Of a DNA stretch of 64,000 nucleotides, positions 10,007 through 18,944 are shown one piece after another. Made by a program: the position numbers and the translations under genes. Where the stretch lies: contig LM994670.1 in NCBI GenBank assembly GCA_000753455.2, forward strand, positions 979,005-1,043,004, written 5' to 3'. Origin of the DNA: Clostridium jeddahitimonense (GTDB lineage Bacteria > Bacillota > Clostridia > Clostridiales > Clostridiaceae). How positions within the stretch are numbered: position 1 is the first letter of the stretch; each line of letters starts with the position of its first letter. Below the pieces are notes generated by a model that made no database searches, was not told the DNA's origin, and was given only the letters and a program-made list of their open reading frames with translations.

Positions 10007-10861
10007 ATGAGAAGTATAATTAAAAGAGCAATAGTTATAGTATTTTATGCAGTTTTAGCAGCTGTTGGGGTAAATATGTTTTTAGCACCAAGTAATATAT
10101 TTTCAGGAGGGGTTACTGGACTTTCGCAATTATTATCTTCAGTTGGCTTAGATTTTTTTAATATTAATATAAGTATATCTGCATGGGTATTAATTATAAA
10201 TTTACCGTTAGCTATTTTATCATGGCTTAAATTAGGTAAAAAGTTTACTGTTTATACTATATTAGCAGTTGCATCATCATCATTTTTTATGAAGATAATA
10301 CCAATGGTCCAAATAACAAATAATCAAATTTTAGCAGCTATATTTGGTGGTGTTTTAACAGGTGCAGGTGTAGGATTATGCCTAAGAGAAGGATTTTCTA
10401 CTGGAGGTACTGATATTATAGTTTTAGTTGTTCAAAAGCTTACAGGGAAGTCAGTAGGTCAAGTTGGACTTTTACTAAATGGAGCTATTGTATTAGCAGC
10501 AGGGCTTATATACGGATGGGAACAATCATTATATAGTTTAGTAGCTATATATGCAATGACCCAAGTAATGGATAGGTTCTTTATCCAACAACATAAATTA
10601 ACAGTTACTATTTACACCAAAAAAGGTGAAGAGATGGCAAAGAATTTGTTATCTAACAATTTAAGAGGTGTAACTATAGGTAAAGGCTTCTTAGGTGGAT
10701 ATACAAAAGAAGAGTTACAATCTGTTATAACAGTAATATCAAAGCATGAGCTTTTATTTATAAAGAAAGCTGTAGAAGAAGTAGACCAAGATGCTTTCGT
10801 AAATGTTCAACCAACAGTAGATGTAATAGGTAAATTCTTAGATAAATCTCTATTAGAATAA
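10007..10861 (+). CDS. YitT family membrane protein (DUF161 + DUF2179)
   Basis: This is a 284-residue integral membrane protein. The first two thirds hold five or six hydrophobic segments with the family signature APSNIFSGGVTGLSQL near the first loop and LREGFSTGGTDI in the middle. The C-terminal soluble part (about 200-284) is a DUF2179 domain with RGVTIGKGFLGGY. The biochemical function of YitT proteins is not established; a transporter or sensor role is often suggested. AAAGGAGAGG stands 5 bases before the ATG. The gene is followed 77 bp later by a DUF1904 gene on the same strand, possibly co-transcribed. Confidence 0.9.
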   Translation: MRSIIKRAIVIVFYAVLAAVGVNMFLAPSNIFSGGVTGLSQLLSSVGLDFFNINISISAWVLIINLPLAILSWLKLGKKFTVYTILAVASSSFFMKIIPMVQITNNQILAAIFGGVLTGAGVGLCLREGFSTGGTDIIVLVVQKLTGKSVGQVGLLLNGAIVLAAGLIYGWEQSLYSLVAIYAMTQVMDRFFIQQHKLTVTIYTKKGEEMAKNLLSNNLRGVTIGKGFLGGYTKEELQSVITVISKHELLFIKKAVEEVDQDAFVNVQPTVDVIGKFLDKSLLE

Positions 10862-10938
10862 TATGATTAATTAAGTAGTACGTAAGAGTGAAGAATTAAT
10901 AATTAAGATAGAACAATGAGGATGAGGAGGAATAGATT

Positions 10939-11262
10939 ATGCCGATGTTAAGAGTTAAAGGAATACCTCAAGAAGAGGTTATGAAGGAAAGTAAAGTATT
11001 AATAGATGAATTAGTAGAAATAATAGAATGTCCAAGAGATTATTTTACTATAGAATTAATTAATAATACTTTTATAATGGATGGAGAAGTAGTTGTACCT
11101 CCTACGATAATAGAAGTTGCTTGGTTTGATAGAGGTCAAGAAGTTCAAGATAAGGTAGCAAAGGCTATAACAAGTCACTTTAAGAAGGACAGAGAATGTT
11201 TAGATGTAGTTTTCCAAGGATTAGAGCATAAAAACTATTATGAAAATGGGGAGCATTTTTAA
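10939..11262 (+). CDS. DUF1904 family small protein
   Basis: This is a 107-residue soluble protein of the DUF1904 family, related in fold to the tautomerase/MIF group. The N-terminus begins MPMLRVKGIP, and the body contains CPRDYFTIELINNTFI and IEVAWFDRGQEVQDKVA, as expected for the family. No catalytic role has been shown for the family. GAGGAGGAATAG precedes the ATG. It lies downstream of the YitT gene, and a hairpin follows about 75 bp later. Confidence 0.85.
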   Translation: MPMLRVKGIPQEEVMKESKVLIDELVEIIECPRDYFTIELINNTFIMDGEVVVPPTIIEVAWFDRGQEVQDKVAKAITSHFKKDRECLDVVFQGLEHKNYYENGEHF

Positions 11263-11338
11263 AAAATATAGTTTTACTTAGATATTTTTATGAAAAATTA
11301 GACTATACTGCTAACCGGGGGGATAGGTTATTAGAGAT

Positions 11339-11380
11339 AGGGATTATATAGCTAATAAATAGCTATATAATCCCTTTATT
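11339..11380 (+). terminator. Intrinsic terminator before the ABC operon
   Basis: The arms AGGGATTATATAGCT (11339-11353) and AGCTATATAATCCCT (11361-11375) are perfect complements around a 7-nt loop, followed by a T-rich tract. A weaker hairpin, TAACC-GGGGGGATA-GGTTA, lies at 11312-11330. Confidence 0.8.
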
Positions 11381-11516
11381 GCTTTATTTCTATGGAAATA
11401 TTTTAATAGAATATTTTTAGTGAAATTAATAACCCTATAGGTAGCTTGTAGATAAAATTGATGAATGATATAGTTGGCTTGTTATAATAAAATGATATAG
11501 AATTATGGAGGTAAAG

Positions 11517-13148
11517 ATGAAAAATATTAAAAAAATATTGTTAGCTAGCTTTATGATTGTTGTGTTAGTATTTACAGTTAGCGGATGTGGAAGTCATGTT
11601 AATGTAGATAATACAAATGGAACAGCTAGTAATAATGTAGATGAAAATAAAGATAATATAGAATCAAATAAAGATTCAGATGGTTACTTAGTAGAAACCT
11701 TAAAATTAGAGGGAGGAACAGATTGGGGAACCCCTAATCCGTTTTTAAATGAATCTAGAGGCCCTGGAACAGCAAAGATGAGACTTGTTTATGCAAGCCT
11801 TTTAGAAAAAGATGAAACAAGTGATATATCATGGCTTGCAGAAAGCTTTGATTTTAACGGCAATGATTATACTTTTACTTTGTTTGATAATACAACATTC
11901 CAAGATGGTACTCCATTAACTACGGAGGATATAGCTTTTACTATTGATTATTTCAAGAAGAATCCACCAGTAAGCAATTCTCTTGGAGCTGGTGAAAAAT
12001 TTATAGTAGACCATTATACAATTGTAGATGAAAAGACAATAACTATAACTGTTAAAGAGGCTAATGCAGATACATTAAGCAGTTTAGGATCTTTTGTTAT
12101 TATTCCAAAGCATATATGGGAAAAGGTTGATGATCCATATAGCTATACTGGAGATGGATATTTAGTAGGTAGTGGAGCTTACAAGTGTACTGCATATGAA
12201 GGTGCTACTGGAACATATGAGTTTACTGCTTATGAAGGTTGGGTAAACGGAAAACAAGCAGCAGAAAAAATACAATTTGTACCTGTTAGTGATGCAATTT
12301 TAGCTTTTGAAAATGGTGAAATTGATATAACCTCAATGCCTGCTGATTTAAAGGATAAATATGTAAGTGATAGTTCTGTTGGCATAGTTGAAAAAGCGAA
12401 TGATATGGGATATAAAATGTTAATCAATTATGAGAAATGTCCAGATTTTCTAGATATAAAATTAAGGCAAGCTATTTATGCAGCATTAGACAGACAATCT
12501 GTAGTGGATAATGTATTTAGGGGAGCAGGTACTGTTGGAAGTGCTGGATATGTTCCAGAAGGAAGTCTTTATTACAATGAAGATGTAATAAAGTATGAAT
12601 ATAATCCAGAAGCGGCAAAAGAAGTATTTGATGGAAAAGGTTATAATGTAACACTTTTAGTTGCTGATAGTGGTGATGATGTAAATATTGGAGAAATAAT
12701 TAAAAATAATCTTGAAGCTGTAGGAATAGGGGTTAACGTAGTAGCCTATGATTCAGCAACAAGAGATACTATGATTAATAATGGAGATTACGAATTTGCA
12801 CTTGTTGGTAATGGAGGATGGGGAAATAATCCACCTACATTTATGAGAACTTTATTTTCTGATGAGTCAAAGTTTAGTGGAACAAATCCTCACTCTATGG
12901 GAGCTATAGGATATAGTAGCAAAGAAATGACTGAACTAGCAGAAGCACAAGTTTATGAAACAGACTTTGATGCAAGAATTAAGATTTTTAAGGATTTAGA
13001 ATACTTAGTTAGTGAAGAGATACCTCTATTTGTAATTGCGAATAAATCAAGTTATTCAATGTATAAAAAGGATTATTACGATGGTTGGATGAAGACATAT
13101 GCATATCAACAAGCAGAACAAAATAGATTATCTTATATGGCAAGATAA
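11517..13148 (+). CDS. ABC transporter substrate-binding lipoprotein, family 5 (peptide/nickel type)
   Basis: This is the extracytoplasmic receptor of an oligopeptide/nickel-type importer, 543 residues from the chosen start. An ATG at 11505 exists, but it overlaps the GGAGG at 11507-11511 that serves the ATG at 11517, so the latter is preferred. The signal peptide ends in the lipobox VSGC (Cys24 of the shorter form), followed by an Asn/Asp-rich tether (about 25-60). The SBP_bac_5 fold is recognisable from YASLLEKDE, FTLFDNTTFQDGTPLTTEDIAFT and the RQAIYAALDRQSVVDNVFRGAG region. It is first of five genes; the FmdE-type protein at the operon end makes a metal or metal-chelate ligand possible, but peptide uptake cannot be excluded. 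Confidence 0.92.
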   Translation: MKNIKKILLASFMIVVLVFTVSGCGSHVNVDNTNGTASNNVDENKDNIESNKDSDGYLVETLKLEGGTDWGTPNPFLNESRGPGTAKMRLVYASLLEKDETSDISWLAESFDFNGNDYTFTLFDNTTFQDGTPLTTEDIAFTIDYFKKNPPVSNSLGAGEKFIVDHYTIVDEKTITITVKEANADTLSSLGSFVIIPKHIWEKVDDPYSYTGDGYLVGSGAYKCTAYEGATGTYEFTAYEGWVNGKQAAEKIQFVPVSDAILAFENGEIDITSMPADLKDKYVSDSSVGIVEKANDMGYKMLINYEKCPDFLDIKLRQAIYAALDRQSVVDNVFRGAGTVGSAGYVPEGSLYYNEDVIKYEYNPEAAKEVFDGKGYNVTLLVADSGDDVNIGEIIKNNLEAVGIGVNVVAYDSATRDTMINNGDYEFALVGNGGWGNNPPTFMRTLFSDESKFSGTNPHSMGAIGYSSKEMTELAEAQVYETDFDARIKIFKDLEYLVSEEIPLFVIANKSSYSMYKKDYYDGWMKTYAYQQAEQNRLSYMAR

Positions 13149-13165
13149 AAGGAATGAGAGATTAG

Positions 13166-14134
13166 ATGAGAAAAAGACTTTTAGTTCTACTTTTCTCCTT
13201 TGTAGTTATATATCTGTTTAACTTTTCTATACCTAGACTTATGCCAGGTGATCCATTTCAATATTCTTCATCAGTATCAGGAGAAGATATGACAGAAGAG
13301 TTTAGTAAAGAGCAGAAAGAGCAGATGAAAAAGTATTACGGATTAGATAAACCAATAGGTGAGCAACTTGTAGATACTATAACTAAAAATATTAAAGGGG
13401 ATTTTGGGATTAGCATTCACTATAAAAGGCAAGTTAGTGAAATTTTAAAAGAAAGATTCCCTTGGACATTATATATAATGGGGGCAACATTAGTTATAAG
13501 CTTACTGTTAGGGTCTATTCTAGCTCTTATATGTGTAAGAAATAGAAAGTTTGATAAGGTTGCATATGGTATATTATCTGCAGCTTCTGAAATTCCTCCT
13601 TTCCTTATAGGAATTGTATTATTGTTTTTAATTGCAGCTAAAGTAAGTTGGATTCCACTTTCAGGTGCAGTAACTCCTTTTGGAAAATATGCTACAGAGT
13701 TTGAATGGATATATGATGTGTTTATTCATAGTCTTTTACCAATACTTGCAATGTGTATAGTAACTATACCTAAGTTTTACTTTACTGCAAGGGCAAGCTT
13801 CTTAAGTGTATTAGAAAAACCTTATCTAGTTAATGCGAAGGCAAAAGGTCTAAAGGAGAAGAGAATACTTTGGAAATATATATTTATAAATGGAATTACA
13901 CCTATAATAGCAAGATTTTTTCTAAGTGTAGGAACTACAGTTGGAGGAACTCTTTTAATTGAAAATGTATTTGCTTATCCAGGGTTAGGAACAGTGATGA
14001 GAGAGGCTGTAAGGTATAGAGACTATACTATGATACAGGGTGTATTTTTACTATCAACGATAATAGTATTAGTAAGTCTACTTATTTCCGATATAATAAA
14101 TGATTTTGTTGATAAGAGAGGGATAAAAGTATGA
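13166..14134 (+). CDS. ABC transporter permease, DppB/OppB type
   Basis: This is a 322-residue inner-membrane permease of the binding-protein-dependent transport family. An N-terminal membrane segment followed by PRLMPGDPF and GLDKPIGEQL is characteristic of DppB-type subunits, with five further membrane segments. The cytoplasmic coupling loop is around ASFLSVLEKPYLVNAKAKGL. It starts 17 bp after the binding protein gene and overlaps the next permease by 4 bp (ATGA), so translation is coupled. Confidence 0.94.
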   Translation: MRKRLLVLLFSFVVIYLFNFSIPRLMPGDPFQYSSSVSGEDMTEEFSKEQKEQMKKYYGLDKPIGEQLVDTITKNIKGDFGISIHYKRQVSEILKERFPWTLYIMGATLVISLLLGSILALICVRNRKFDKVAYGILSAASEIPPFLIGIVLLFLIAAKVSWIPLSGAVTPFGKYATEFEWIYDVFIHSLLPILAMCIVTIPKFYFTARASFLSVLEKPYLVNAKAKGLKEKRILWKYIFINGITPIIARFFLSVGTTVGGTLLIENVFAYPGLGTVMREAVRYRDYTMIQGVFLLSTIIVLVSLLISDIINDFVDKRGIKV

Positions 14135-14952
14135 AGAAAATTAATACTTATCTAATTATATTTTCAATACTTACATTATTCTTCTTATATCCTCATAGTG
14201 CAACTTTACCTTCAGGTTTGTCTCTTGAGGCGCCAAATATAAATCATATATTTGGTACAGATAATTTAGGTATAGATATATATGCTCAAATTTCTAGTGG
14301 GTTTTTTAGAAGTATGGCTATAGGAATAGTTACTGCTATATTTGCAACAATTATTGGAGGACTACTAGGGATCTTATCAGGATATATTGGGGGAACTATA
14401 GATCATATTACTTTATTTTTGATAAATATATTTTTATCTGTTCCTCAGTTGCCTGTAATGATAGTAATAGGAGCGTTTTTTGGACAAAGTACTTTAAATA
14501 TTATATTTATAATAGCTGCATTTTCTTGGGCTCAAATTGCTAAACAGCTTAGAGCAAAGGTTATTTCTATAAAAAATATGGAGTATGTTAAACTTGCAGA
14601 AAGTTATGGAGGAAGTCCTTTATATATTATAATGAGGCATTTAAGTAGAGAGTTAATACCACTACTTATGATAAATGGACTTGCAGTAATAGGACGCGCT
14701 ATTATACAGGAATCGTCCCTTGCATATCTAGGATTATCAGATCCAATAGCAAAATCCTGGGGACTTATGATATCAAAAGCAACAGCTTTTTCAGGAATAT
14801 ACTTTAGTGAGTTTTGGAAATGGTGGCTTATGCCACCGATATTAGCATTGATATTATCAGTATTAACTTTAAGATTACTTTCAAGGGCTTTAGAACAGTA
14901 TATGTTAAAGGAAAACCATACTGAGATGAGTGATAGCTTAAGGAGGGAATAG
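14131..14952 (+). CDS. ABC transporter permease, DppC/OppC type
   Basis: This second permease is 273 residues long. The motif HIFGTDNLGIDIYAQI after the first membrane segment and the coupling loop AKVISIKNMEYVKLAESYGG are typical of DppC-like subunits. GRAIIQESSLAYLGLSDP is also characteristic. It overlaps the upstream permease gene by ATGA and is followed after 1 bp by the ATPase gene, so the set is one tight operon. Confidence 0.94.
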   Translation: MKKINTYLIIFSILTLFFLYPHSATLPSGLSLEAPNINHIFGTDNLGIDIYAQISSGFFRSMAIGIVTAIFATIIGGLLGILSGYIGGTIDHITLFLINIFLSVPQLPVMIVIGAFFGQSTLNIIFIIAAFSWAQIAKQLRAKVISIKNMEYVKLAESYGGSPLYIIMRHLSRELIPLLMINGLAVIGRAIIQESSLAYLGLSDPIAKSWGLMISKATAFSGIYFSEFWKWWLMPPILALILSVLTLRLLSRALEQYMLKENHTEMSDSLRRE

Positions 14953-14953
14953 T

Positions 14954-16654
14954 ATGGAGGAAATATTAAAAGTAAATAAACTTTCAGTTGAATATCCAGA
15001 GTTTACCTTACATCCTATTTCCTTTACTATGGAAAAAGGTGAAATTCTATCTATTATTGGGGAATCAGGAAGTGGAAAGACTACTATAGCAAAAGCTATA
15101 ACTTGTATTATGGATAAAGAAACAGCGGTAACAGGAGAAGTTTTCATAGATGGAAAAGAATTATTATCTATGAAAGAGATAGATAGAAAATTATTAAGAA
15201 TGACAGAGTTTTCTATAGTATTTCAGAATTCATTAGAGTGGTTAAATCCATCAATGACATTAGAAGGACAGTTAAAGGAAATATTGATTAAGGAAGCTAA
15301 CTACTCCTATGATCGTAGGAGTAAGTTCGAGGTAACAAATCGGAGATTTGGACTCTCACTTAAAAAAGAAATGCAAGATAAAATGGTAGAGCTTATGGAA
15401 GTAGTTGGCTTAAGTAAAGATGATTTGAAAAGATATCCTAGAGAGTTATCTGGTGGGATGAGTCAGAAGTTCATGATTGCTAGTGCTATAGCTTTAAGAC
15501 CTAAGCTTGTGATTATGGATGAGCCTACAAGTTCTTTAGATGTAGCTTCAAGAGATTCTTTTATAGAGCTTATACGAAAGCTTAATAGGGAATTAGGAAT
15601 CGCATTTTTGATAATAACTCATGATTTAAAGCTAAGTAGTGAGTTAAGTAATAAAATGATTGTTTTATATGGTGGACATATTATGGAGACTGGTGATACT
15701 AAAGAAATTTTAGAGAAGCCACGACATCCATATACTAGGGGACTTATCCATGCTTCAGTTGGCTTTAACCTTGTAAAAGATATATGGGGGATTAGAACTG
15801 GGGTAGTTAAAAGGGAGAATTATGGATGTCCTTTCTATGGTAGATGTACTCAAAGTATTAGCATTTGTGAAGATAAAGTACCAGATCTTAAAATGGCAGA
15901 AGATAATAGATGGATTGCTTGTAACCGTAGTGGTGTTGTAAAAGTTTTAGAAGGGAAAAATATAAGTAAGGTATATGGCAAACAACAAGTGCTTTCAGGT
16001 ATTGATCTTACAGTGTATAGCGGCGAGATAGTATCTATAGTTGGAAAATCTGGTGTAGGTAAGTCAACTTTAGCAAGGATATTAGGTGGATTTTTAAATG
16101 AGTTTGATGATGGACATATTAATTTTGAAGGTAAATCAGCAAATTTTAAAGTGCAACATAAAACTATAGGTGGGATTCAGATGGTATTTCAAGATAGTGA
16201 AGGCTGTCTTAATCCACATATGACAGTAAGGGAGATTGTAGCTGAACCATTGAAATTGGCTAAGGCAAATGATGGTTTAGAAGAGAAGATAAAAAGAGCC
16301 TTATTAGATACAGGGCTTCCTATAGATAATCAGTTTTTAAATAAAAAGATAAAAACATTATCAGGTGGGCAAAAGCAAAGAGTAAATCTAGCTAGAGCAT
16401 TAACTATGGAGCCAAAAATTATGATTGCAGATGAACCAACAGCTATGCTTGACCCATCTAGTAAGGCTAATCTTATAAGAATGTTAAAGGGATTACAAAA
16501 CAAACGAGGCTTTAGCATGCTTATGATTAGTCACGATTTAGAAAGTGTACTTAAAATCTCAGATAGAACGTACTTATTACAACAAGGGAAGTTGAAAAGG
16601 TTAGATCCATCAGAGTATATGCAAATTAATATAGATAAAATTTTTGCAAATTAA
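14954..16654 (+). CDS. Fused double ATPase (DppD-DppF type) of the ABC importer, with an in-frame repeat insertion
   Basis: Two ATP-binding cassettes are fused in 566 residues; most systems use two separate proteins. Domain 1 has Walker A GESGSGKTT (36-44), signature LSGGMSQK and Walker B LVIMDEPTSSLD. It is followed by a Cys-containing oligopeptide-type tail (CPFYGRCTQSISIC). Domain 2 has GKSGVGKST, LSGGQKQR and IMIADEPTAMLD. Residues about 115-137 (from ANYSYDRRSKFEV to RRFGLSLK) are encoded by a palindromic repeat at 15301-15361 that keeps the frame open. The insert lies in the helical subdomain between the Q-loop and the signature of domain 1, where a surface loop could tolerate it. Whether domain 1 stays active is not known, but all its motifs are intact. 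Confidence 0.93.
   Translation: MEEILKVNKLSVEYPEFTLHPISFTMEKGEILSIIGESGSGKTTIAKAITCIMDKETAVTGEVFIDGKELLSMKEIDRKLLRMTEFSIVFQNSLEWLNPSMTLEGQLKEILIKEANYSYDRRSKFEVTNRRFGLSLKKEMQDKMVELMEVVGLSKDDLKRYPRELSGGMSQKFMIASAIALRPKLVIMDEPTSSLDVASRDSFIELIRKLNRELGIAFLIITHDLKLSSELSNKMIVLYGGHIMETGDTKEILEKPRHPYTRGLIHASVGFNLVKDIWGIRTGVVKRENYGCPFYGRCTQSISICEDKVPDLKMAEDNRWIACNRSGVVKVLEGKNISKVYGKQQVLSGIDLTVYSGEIVSIVGKSGVGKSTLARILGGFLNEFDDGHINFEGKSANFKVQHKTIGGIQMVFQDSEGCLNPHMTVREIVAEPLKLAKANDGLEEKIKRALLDTGLPIDNQFLNKKIKTLSGGQKQRVNLARALTMEPKIMIADEPTAMLDPSSKANLIRMLKGLQNKRGFSMLMISHDLESVLKISDRTYLLQQGKLKRLDPSEYMQINIDKIFAN
15301..15361 (+). repeat. Palindromic repeat inserted in frame in the ATPase gene (copy A)
   Basis: The segment has two hairpins: ACTCCTA-tgatcg-TAGGAGT (15303-15322) and CAAATC-GGA-GATTTG (about 15336-15350). 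It shares CGTAGGAGTAAGTTC, the AAATCG-AGATTT hairpin and a TCACTT end with an intergenic copy at 53090-53155. Its length and sequence add about 20 codons without a stop. Confidence 0.75.
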
Positions 16655-16673
16655 ATAGATAGGAGAGAGTATT

Positions 16674-17201
16674 ATGATTAATACAGAATTATGGAATAAG
16701 TGTGTAGAGTTTCATGGACATGAGTGTGGAGGGTTAACTATAGGGTATCAAGCTGCTATATATGCAAAGCAGTTACTAAGTGGTGATTTTTCACAAGATG
16801 AGGAAATGGTTTGTATAACAGAAAATGATGCCTGTGGAGTAGATGCTATTCAAGTTATTTTAGGATGTAGTGTAGGAAAGGGTAATTTATTATTTCATAT
16901 GAGAGGTAAACAAGCCTTTTCGTTTTATAATAGAAACAATGGAAAATCTGTACGTCTTGTATTAAAGCAAAAACCAAATATGACTAGAGAAGAAAGCTTC
17001 AAATATTATCAAGAATGTAATCCAGAAGATATGTTTGATGTTAAAGAAACAACTCTTGAAGTTCCAGAAAGAGCAAGGATATTCAAATCTATCATTTGTG
17101 AAGATTGTGGAGAAAAAACTTCAGAAAATATGATAAGAATACAAAATGAAAAGAATTTGTGTATGGATTGCTATAATGAATATAACCGATTTAATGTTTA
17201 A
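16674..17201 (+). CDS. FmdE family (formylmethanofuran dehydrogenase subunit E-like) protein with C-terminal zinc ribbon
   Basis: This 175-residue cytoplasmic protein begins with the FmdE metal-site motif FHGHECGG (His14, His16, Cys18) and the paired ENDACGVDAIQVILGCSVGKGNL motif. The C-terminus is a small zinc ribbon (CEDCG and CMDC). FmdE-like proteins in bacteria lacking methanogenesis are thought to bind or traffic metals such as molybdenum, tungsten or nickel; this is family knowledge, not shown here. The gene is 19 bp after the ABC ATPase with AGGAGAG as RBS, so it is the last gene of the importer operon. This suggests the importer handles a metal or metal chelate. Confidence 0.88.
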   Translation: MINTELWNKCVEFHGHECGGLTIGYQAAIYAKQLLSGDFSQDEEMVCITENDACGVDAIQVILGCSVGKGNLLFHMRGKQAFSFYNRNNGKSVRLVLKQKPNMTREESFKYYQECNPEDMFDVKETTLEVPERARIFKSIICEDCGEKTSENMIRIQNEKNLCMDCYNEYNRFNV

Positions 17202-17231
17202 TTAAAAATGGGAAATTAAATATTGAAGATG

Positions 17232-17268
17232 AAACTCCTATAGAATTAAATCTCTATGGGAGTTTTTA
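17232..17268 (+). terminator. Terminator of the ABC-fmdE operon
   Basis: AAACTCCTATAG (17232-17243) pairs with CTATGGGAGTTT (17253-17264) with one wobble, followed by TTTT. Confidence 0.8.
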
Positions 17269-17343
17269 ATAATAGTTTTAGAAATTATGTAGTAATTTCA
17301 TCTGCAATTTGACATTTATCATTTTTAATTTTAAATTTATTAA

Positions 17344-17712
17344 TTATTTTATAAATAAATTAATTGCTTTATTTAAATCCTCAATTGCTTTTCTATCACC
17401 GGATTCTACGGCTTCTACAAGACAGTGTTCTATATGATCTTGTAAGATTACTTTACCTGTGCTTGTTAGTGCTGATATTACTGCAGATAATTGTATTAGT
17501 ACTTCGCTACAATCCCTATCATCCTCTACCATTCTCTTTACTGATTCTAAATGACCTTTTGCTTTTGATAATCTATTTAATACGGCTTTAGTATTTTGAT
17601 GGACATGCTTATGGGTATGTCCACTAGTGTTATCATGGCTATGGATATAAGTCTTTCCATCATTATTAATGTGAATATGTTCTTTTTTTTCATCAATTTG
17701 CTTTAGTGCCAT
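17344..17712 (-). CDS. CsoR/RcnR family metal-responsive repressor with His-rich N-terminus
   Basis: This 122-residue all-helical DNA-binding repressor (DUF156 family) has Cys68, His93 and Cys97 at exactly the spacing (25 and 4) of the C-H-C copper site of CsoR. RcnR and FrmR relatives differ at these positions. An extra N-terminal tail of about 40 residues carries many histidines (EHIHINN, YIHSHD, GHTHKHVH), as in some nickel- or zinc-handling proteins. It starts at 17712 behind an AAGGGGGA RBS on its strand. It converges with the ABC-fmdE operon and no copper ATPase is beside it, so its target may be distant or the importer itself. The metal is uncertain; Cu(I) is favoured by the site. Confidence 0.9.
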   Translation of the reverse strand: MALKQIDEKKEHIHINNDGKTYIHSHDNTSGHTHKHVHQNTKAVLNRLSKAKGHLESVKRMVEDDRDCSEVLIQLSAVISALTSTGKVILQDHIEHCLVEAVESGDRKAIEDLNKAINLFIK

Positions 17713-18023
17713 AATAAAAGTCCCCCTTTTTAAAACTCTCTTTATACAATTTGTGAAACATATGAATATTTTATCTTCTTATAAATATAGTATTTATTTA
17801 AAGAAATATTAACTGGAATAAATTCGTGATTATTTTATGGTAATAACATAACTTATGATTTATAAGACACTAGTATGATATCATTTTTTATTTTAAAAGT
17901 AAAATGTTTACATATGTGAATTTTATATAGTTATCATTTTGAAAGCTAAATTTAATAGTAAAGTAATTAAATAAAAAAATCTACAGTATAAATAAGATGG
18001 GAGTATTTGTAGGAGGAAGTTAA
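17713..18023. other. AT-rich divergent promoter region
   Basis: This stretch separates the minus-strand CsoR-family gene from the plus-strand ParA-like gene. No further gene, hairpin or repeat is visible, only AT-rich promoter-like DNA and the parA RBS AGGAGG at 18011-18016. Confidence 0.5.
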
Positions 18024-18938
18024 TTGAAAATTATTTCTGTTGTTAATTACAAAGGTGGCGTTGGAAAGAGTACAGTTGTATCAAATTTAGGTGCTTTATT
18101 AGCTTTAGACGGTTATAAAGTATTATTAATAGATTTAGATCCTCAGGCTAGTTTAACTTTTTCGTATATGGGAATTGATAATTGGAAAAGAGAGTATAAG
18201 GACAAAAAAACAATAAAGACTCTTTTTAACTCTATAATTAATAAGAAAAAGGATAATATAAAAAATTATATTACTAATGATCTAAAAGCTAATTCTGTAA
18301 TAATTAAAAATGGAGGACAGGCTATAAGTTTATTACCGTCTAGTACAGATTTATATGAAATACAAATAGATTTAGCAAGAAGTATATCTGGAAATACAAA
18401 AAGAAAATATACAAAAAATAAGTTAAGATGTATATCTGGATTAAGAGAAGAGTTAATGACTGTGTATGGAGAATATGACTTTGTATTATTAGATTGCCAA
18501 CCGAGCTTTGATTTAATTACTCAAAGTGCAATGTATGCATCTGATTCATATATAGTACCTACAAAGCTAGATTATCTTTCAACAGTAGGGGCGCCTACTC
18601 TCTTAGAACATGTTGAAAATTTGAAGAGGGAAGTTGAAAGAGGGATAAATGAATTTGATTTTTATCAATTTAAGCATATGGATATAAAGTTAATGGGAGT
18701 ATTACCTACTATGGTTAAGATAATAAATGGACAACCTAAATCAATGCATAAACAATATTTAAATGAAATAAATTATGAAGATAATCTAGAAACATTTGTA
18801 TCAAAGATTAGAGCAAATGACGAGGAGATTGATAATAATAATGATTTACCTTTTGTATTAACCAATATAAATAGGAAGAAGACAGCGATACATTTAGACT
18901 TTGAGAATTTTGAAAAAGAATTTTTAAGAAGGGTATAG
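18024..18938 (+). CDS. ParA/Soj-like ATPase
   Basis: This 304-residue P-loop ATPase has the deviant Walker A KGGVGKST (residues 10-17), LLIDLDPQASLTF as the switch region and FVLLDCQPSFDLITQSAMYASD as Walker B. It is ParA-like, of the type that positions DNA or protein cargo. It is not the chromosomal soj, because no parB follows. The start is TTG at 18024 with AGGAGGA seven to eight bases upstream. The C-terminal half is longer and more divergent than in minimal ParA. A small basic coiled protein is encoded 6 bp downstream and is its likely partner. Confidence 0.88.
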   Translation: MKIISVVNYKGGVGKSTVVSNLGALLALDGYKVLLIDLDPQASLTFSYMGIDNWKREYKDKKTIKTLFNSIINKKKDNIKNYITNDLKANSVIIKNGGQAISLLPSSTDLYEIQIDLARSISGNTKRKYTKNKLRCISGLREELMTVYGEYDFVLLDCQPSFDLITQSAMYASDSYIVPTKLDYLSTVGAPTLLEHVENLKREVERGINEFDFYQFKHMDIKLMGVLPTMVKIINGQPKSMHKQYLNEINYEDNLETFVSKIRANDEEIDNNNDLPFVLTNINRKKTAIHLDFENFEKEFLRRV

Positions 18939-18944
18939 CTAATA

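Noticed and set aside
11263..11516. Known riboswitch (molybdenum cofactor, NiCo, cobalamin, fluoride) before the importer
   Set aside because: None of the conserved cores I know is present; only simple hairpins were seen.
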